Positions 60,591 to 64,000 of a stretch of 64,000 nucleotides of DNA are shown in pieces. The DNA is from an uncultured Saprospiraceae bacterium (GTDB taxonomy: Bacteria; Bacteroidota; Bacteroidia; Chitinophagales; Saprospiraceae). The stretch lies in assembly GCA_937928405.1 (NCBI GenBank), contig CALFWZ010000065.1, forward strand, positions 62,001-126,000, in the 5' to 3' direction. How positions within the stretch are numbered: position 1 is the first letter of the stretch; the number at the start of each line of letters is the position of its first letter. Below the pieces are notes generated by a model. It worked only from the letters and a program-made list of their open reading frames with translations. It was not told the origin of the DNA and ran no database searches. Made by a program: the position numbers and the translations under genes.

Positions 60591-61378
60591 TAATTATTTA
60601 ATTTAAATTGGAGACTCAGGCCTGTTAAGCCGTATGTTTGAACTTGTACTCTTTTTTGTTTATGTAATCTGGGAATCAAATAACCTATGCTGGCTCCAAG
60701 TGCGTAGCCTGCTATAATGTCCGTTGGAAAATGTCTTCCTGCTTCATATCGAAGAAATCCTATCGTCGCCGGAATGATGGCAGCAGTCGACCAAATTAAG
60801 TACTTGTTTTTTATATTAGGATGAACATCTGTAATAATAGTTGCCATCAAAAAAGACATTGCAGTGGTGACAGAGGTATGTCCAGAGAAAAAAGATAGTC
60901 TGGCTTCGCCTTCCAATTTTCTTTCTATCGATACAGCTGGATCATAGTTGAATGGCCGATATCTTTTGGACAATCCTTTTGAAATATTCGTTATTCCATT
61001 TGTTATTAATATGGTTTCCACCGCCATTAATCCAACGGCCATTCCTTCAAATCTACACTTGGGAATAACATAAGCAATGACTGGAAGAGAAAGAGAACTG
61101 TAAAGAATAATATCACTAATTTTTTTAGCATTAGTCGAATTATTGCTGATTGCATCCCGATCCAATCGATTAATACTATTTGGGTCTAATGCGTTGATTT
61201 CAACTAATGTTGGCGCCTCAACATTGGTTTTTAAAATATCACCCAATACTTGAAGCCCAACGCCTGCACCAACGATGACAAGATCTTTTTTCCAGCTTAG
61301 ATTATAGACATTTTCTTGGCTATTCCCGTAATATGGAAGAATCAGAAATAAGATTAATAAAAGTCTAAGTTTTATCAT
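60590..61378 (-). CDS. PAP2-family phosphatase
   Basis: The 262-residue membrane protein has the three acid-phosphatase motifs: 'KGLSKRYRPFN' (KxxxxxxRP), 'LSFFSGHTSVTTAMSFLM' (SGH) and 'FLRYEAGRHFPTDIIAGY' (RxxxxxHxxxD). A signal peptide ('LLLILFLILPYYGNSQEN') precedes about five membrane helices. These enzymes dephosphorylate lipid phosphates, such as undecaprenyl pyrophosphate or phosphatidic acid, on the periplasmic side. The gene lies 97 bases downstream of the Omp85-like gene and is coupled to the DUF5706 gene by a one-base overlap. Confidence 0.92.
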   Translation of the reverse strand: MIKLRLLLILFLILPYYGNSQENVYNLSWKKDLVIVGAGVGLQVLGDILKTNVEAPTLVEINALDPNSINRLDRDAISNNSTNAKKISDIILYSSLSLPVIAYVIPKCRFEGMAVGLMAVETILITNGITNISKGLSKRYRPFNYDPAVSIERKLEGEARLSFFSGHTSVTTAMSFLMATIITDVHPNIKNKYLIWSTAAIIPATIGFLRYEAGRHFPTDIIAGYALGASIGYLIPRLHKQKRVQVQTYGLTGLSLQFKLNN

Positions 61379-61475
61379 TTTGTATAAGGTCGATACTTAA
61401 ATACACCGTTTACTAAATCCCTAAAGAACGTAAATATTTAATGGAAATAAGCATATTAGAAAAAGACTTTTTTGG

Positions 61476-64000
61476 TTAAAAAGCCAATGCTCCACCCACA
61501 TTAAGGGTAGATTCGTTTTCCGCTTTGAAATATCCAATTCTAAAACCTACTAGATTTAAAGGCGTAAAAAATATTCCTCCACCAACACTTGTGTGCCATC
61601 CATCAACTTCATTAACTTCGTCTTCATACCAAGCTCTACCATAGTCGAAGGATCCAAATAGTCCTAATGCCATAGGAAAGGCTCCCTTCCCTTGAAAAAG
61701 TTTTAACCTTAGATCACTTGCATGGTAAGCGATGGTTTCTCCAGCAAAGCGATTGGTTCTAAATCCTCGTAATTGAGTACCACCTCCTAGGTAATTAGCA
61801 TGGAAAAATTCTGCATCACCGACCGTATGAGCAGCTCCTATATTCATCGCTAAAACCAACCGATTGGTTTGGCTAAATGGAATATAAGTGGTTAGTCCAG
61901 TACCGAAAGTTAGGTTGGAATATTTGGAATCCTGAAAGTTTAATTTATAATCGGTAAACATGTTAAAACTAAATCCTCTAGTTGGTACCGTAGGATTGTT
62001 GATGCGTTCCGTTGTCCACTCTAATCTAAGTCCACCATAGAGTTTACTTTCAAAAGCCTCTGCAGGTAGATTGGCTTGATCAAGGAGGTAGAAACGAGGA
62101 TCATCATCCGTTTCTTCTAAATTGAAAAATTCCACAGAAGGATTGATCTTAAAACTAGAACTATTCCAAATTGGTTTGACAAAACCAGGATTAATATCAA
62201 TATGGGTTCCTTTTACAATATGAAAGGTCGTATTAGAGGCTTCATCAATGGTAGGAAAGACTTCTTCATAATCAACATAATTATTTCCTAAACCATAGTA
62301 TTGTTGGATATAGGCAGGACCTAATCCAGTGGCATTTAATTCAAAATCCCATTTCCCTAATGCTTTCGGAAAATAGCCCGCATAGTTGACGACAAAGGCC
62401 GTATTTTGAGGATAGAAAGAAAACGCAAGGGTATGGTTTGCTTTAAAAGGATCAGATCTAAAGCCATGTTTTTTCCACCAAATATTATAAGTCAATCCCA
62501 ATCCCTCGTCGGTATAAAAACCTACAATAGGGAAGTGGAAAAGTCTATTTTGATTCCAATCTAATCTATTATAGCGGTTGATACCATCTTCGTTTTTTAT
62601 ATGAGATTTATGAGGTCCAGTAACGACTATTCCTTCTGGTCGATCATAGACTAAAATATTATTATTGGTAGACTCATTAACGATTACGTCTTCTCCGCTT
62701 CCTCCAACAATCCTAATTTTGATGGAAGATTTATGGTTTCCTTTAATTAAAAAGTGATCCGATTTTTTTAATCCATGTAGTTGTATTTCTTTTGTTATTT
62801 TTCCATCTAAGATATTTTTATACTTAATGTTCTTAGGAGATTTTTTCTTACTATAAGCAACTATTTTTACTTGATTTCCTGACAGGTATTCTACTTCAAA
62901 GAAATCTTCTTTGTTGGTTCCCGGTACGGATACTTCTTTGTAGATATAATCATACCAGTCGCTGGCATACTTTTTTAAGTCAGCTCGTCTTACGCGTAAG
63001 ACTTCTTTGATTTTATCAGCATTCAGTTTTTGAATTTCTTCCGGCCAATCAAGAAAAGCTTCATCGATAATTTGATCAGTTAAGTTTCTTTCTAATTCTT
63101 CTGCAGCGGCTAAAAAATCAGCTTTACCTAAATCATTTAAGAACGTTCGATCAAAATATCTTCCACTAAAAATAAGTCCTGGAAAAAAGTCAATTTTATT
63201 TTTAAACCTTCGGAGTGTTGGGTTAAAGAAAGGTCTACTAGCGACATAATCCAAGACTCCGTCATTCTTGTAAAACACTTGATCTCGATCACGGGGAACG
63301 GGTCTATAAAGTGTCGAATCTTGGGTTTTAAAAGAAGCCCATCGCCATTGATCTTCATGTCTATCCCAATCACCAATCCACATATCAAACAATCTTGACC
63401 GAAGCGTAATTTCTTTGTCTATTTTGTGTTTAGAATTTTTTATTAGTAACTCTGCCAAATCAAGCGTATTAATGGTCTTTTTTGTTCCTCCGTAATTTTT
63501 ATGGGTGCTAGCATTTCCTCCAGGACGTTCTTCAAAAACATAAAGCGCATCGGCAAAATCACTATTATAATCACCTAATGATTCTTGATGGGGGAGATAT
63601 ACCAATTTTGGATTGGCATGGTAAATTCTAGCAGCGTCCGCTAGTTTAGGGATTACCAAGGCGCCGTAAGGATGCGAGGCTGCGATACCATCCTGAATAA
63701 TAGATTGGACCACCGTATTTCTTAATGGTGGTGGTACTATTTTTTCAACATTTTTATTAACAGACCGCAGGACATATTGAACGCCATCTGCATTTTCTAG
63801 TCTTAAAGAATTTGTCTGAAAACCTCCACCTTGCTGTATCGGTTTTAGTCCTCCTGCTACTTCATCCAACCATAATAAAGGCGCTTCTACGTCTTGTCTC
63901 CAAGCTTCTCGATAAAATTTACCTCGTAAAAATCTCCATTTTCCATATCTATCAGTTGCATTCGTTGTGATGGTTTTTGGATAATCGCTTTTAGGTTTAT
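61476..64000 (-). CDS. Omp85/BamA-TamA-like outer-membrane protein with kinase-like N-terminal region, 5' end outside window
   Basis: The tracked Met at 63869 is a TTG; the frame stays open to the window edge ('FLRGKFYREAWRQDVEAPLL'), so the start lies beyond 64000. The C-terminal ~390 residues are a 16-strand-type barrel with the Omp85 hallmark 'YLGGGTQLRGFRTNRFAGET' (VRGF-like loop) and an end at 'ESTLNVGGALAF'. The N-terminal part contains 'GGGFQTNSLRLENADG' (glycine loop), 'YVLRSVNKN', 'MWIGDWDRHEDQWRW' and 'RPVPRDRDQVF'. This set resembles the HipA/CotH/FAM20-type kinase core. A related Bacteroidota family carries an N-terminal metallophosphoesterase, which would lie outside this window. 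The gene leads the PAP2-DUF5706-Schlafen row, though probably as a separate unit. Confidence 0.85.
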   Translation of the reverse strand, partial: KPKSDYPKTITTNATDRYGKWRFLRGKFYREAWRQDVEAPLLWLDEVAGGLKPIQQGGGFQTNSLRLENADGVQYVLRSVNKNVEKIVPPPLRNTVVQSIIQDGIAASHPYGALVIPKLADAARIYHANPKLVYLPHQESLGDYNSDFADALYVFEERPGGNASTHKNYGGTKKTINTLDLAELLIKNSKHKIDKEITLRSRLFDMWIGDWDRHEDQWRWASFKTQDSTLYRPVPRDRDQVFYKNDGVLDYVASRPFFNPTLRRFKNKIDFFPGLIFSGRYFDRTFLNDLGKADFLAAAEELERNLTDQIIDEAFLDWPEEIQKLNADKIKEVLRVRRADLKKYASDWYDYIYKEVSVPGTNKEDFFEVEYLSGNQVKIVAYSKKKSPKNIKYKNILDGKITKEIQLHGLKKSDHFLIKGNHKSSIKIRIVGGSGEDVIVNESTNNNILVYDRPEGIVVTGPHKSHIKNEDGINRYNRLDWNQNRLFHFPIVGFYTDEGLGLTYNIWWKKHGFRSDPFKANHTLAFSFYPQNTAFVVNYAGYFPKALGKWDFELNATGLGPAYIQQYYGLGNNYVDYEEVFPTIDEASNTTFHIVKGTHIDINPGFVKPIWNSSSFKINPSVEFFNLEETDDDPRFYLLDQANLPAEAFESKLYGGLRLEWTTERINNPTVPTRGFSFNMFTDYKLNFQDSKYSNLTFGTGLTTYIPFSQTNRLVLAMNIGAAHTVGDAEFFHANYLGGGTQLRGFRTNRFAGETIAYHASDLRLKLFQGKGAFPMALGLFGSFDYGRAWYEDEVNEVDGWHTSVGGGIFFTPLNLVGFRIGYFKAENESTLNVGGALAF

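Overview
The window reads as an AT-rich chromosomal segment of a Bacteroidota bacterium, most likely a Saprospiria-type (Lewinella/Haliscomenobacter-like) lineage. The evidence is a set of secreted proteins ending in type IX secretion (T9SS) sorting domains of both the short type A form and the CHU_C/gliding type B form, 'GCDSI'-type cysteine repeats, SBBP/DUF7948 proteins, a TonB-dependent receptor, a DUF2807 protein and TANNTTTG-like -7 boxes. The genus assignment is inference. No rRNA, tRNA or CRISPR array was seen.

Layout. 1-9975: a partial SBBP surface protein, a thioredoxin-MsrA-like fusion, an S8 protease with a SPOR domain, a TonB-C protein, an SbcD/Mre11 nuclease set among dispersed repeats, GAPDH and a lipoprotein amidase. 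9996-15610: a coupled GT39 glycosyltransferase and 2OG-Fe(II) oxygenase, then a large T9SS protein. 15696-25197: small membrane and lipoproteins around a DUF4956 / membrane-fusion / TolC-like / CHU_C / CotH-kinase cluster, flanked by a lipoprotein gene and a decayed copy of its 3' end, with a MITE-like element. 25198-37253: a gene-poor stretch, a giant CHU_C protein, other T9SS proteins, and an S41 peptidase/MarR pair with a palindromic operator. 37254-41364: an accessory island with a group II intron 3' end abutting an attC-like heptamer and four cassette-like minus-strand genes. 41365-49833: TonB receptor, a BlaI/BlaR1 pair whose BlaR1 carries ankyrin repeats instead of a penicillin sensor, a DUF2807 protein and a matrixin-like protease. 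50418-53038: methyltransferase, CBU_0592-like protein and a PLP decarboxylase, the first two preceded by hairpin plus T-tract structures.

53417-64000 is the strongest candidate for an undescribed system. A tightly packed three-gene operon encodes (i) an HNH nuclease fused to an ABC/OLD-like ATPase, (ii) a second, Septu PtuB-like HNH nuclease and (iii) a DUF2235 alpha/beta hydrolase fused to a tyrosine-recombinase-like domain. Converging on it from the other strand are an Omp85-like barrel with a kinase-like N-terminal region, a PAP2 phosphatase, a Pycsar-effector-like (DUF5706) membrane protein, a cyclic-nucleotide-binding-Schlafen fusion, a frameshifted remnant of a CBASS-type E2-like gene and a transposase remnant. 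No nucleotide cyclase is visible. The area looks like a defence island with one apparently intact candidate system and pieces of cyclic-nucleotide-signalling ones. All family calls come from motif reading by eye; no database search was run.
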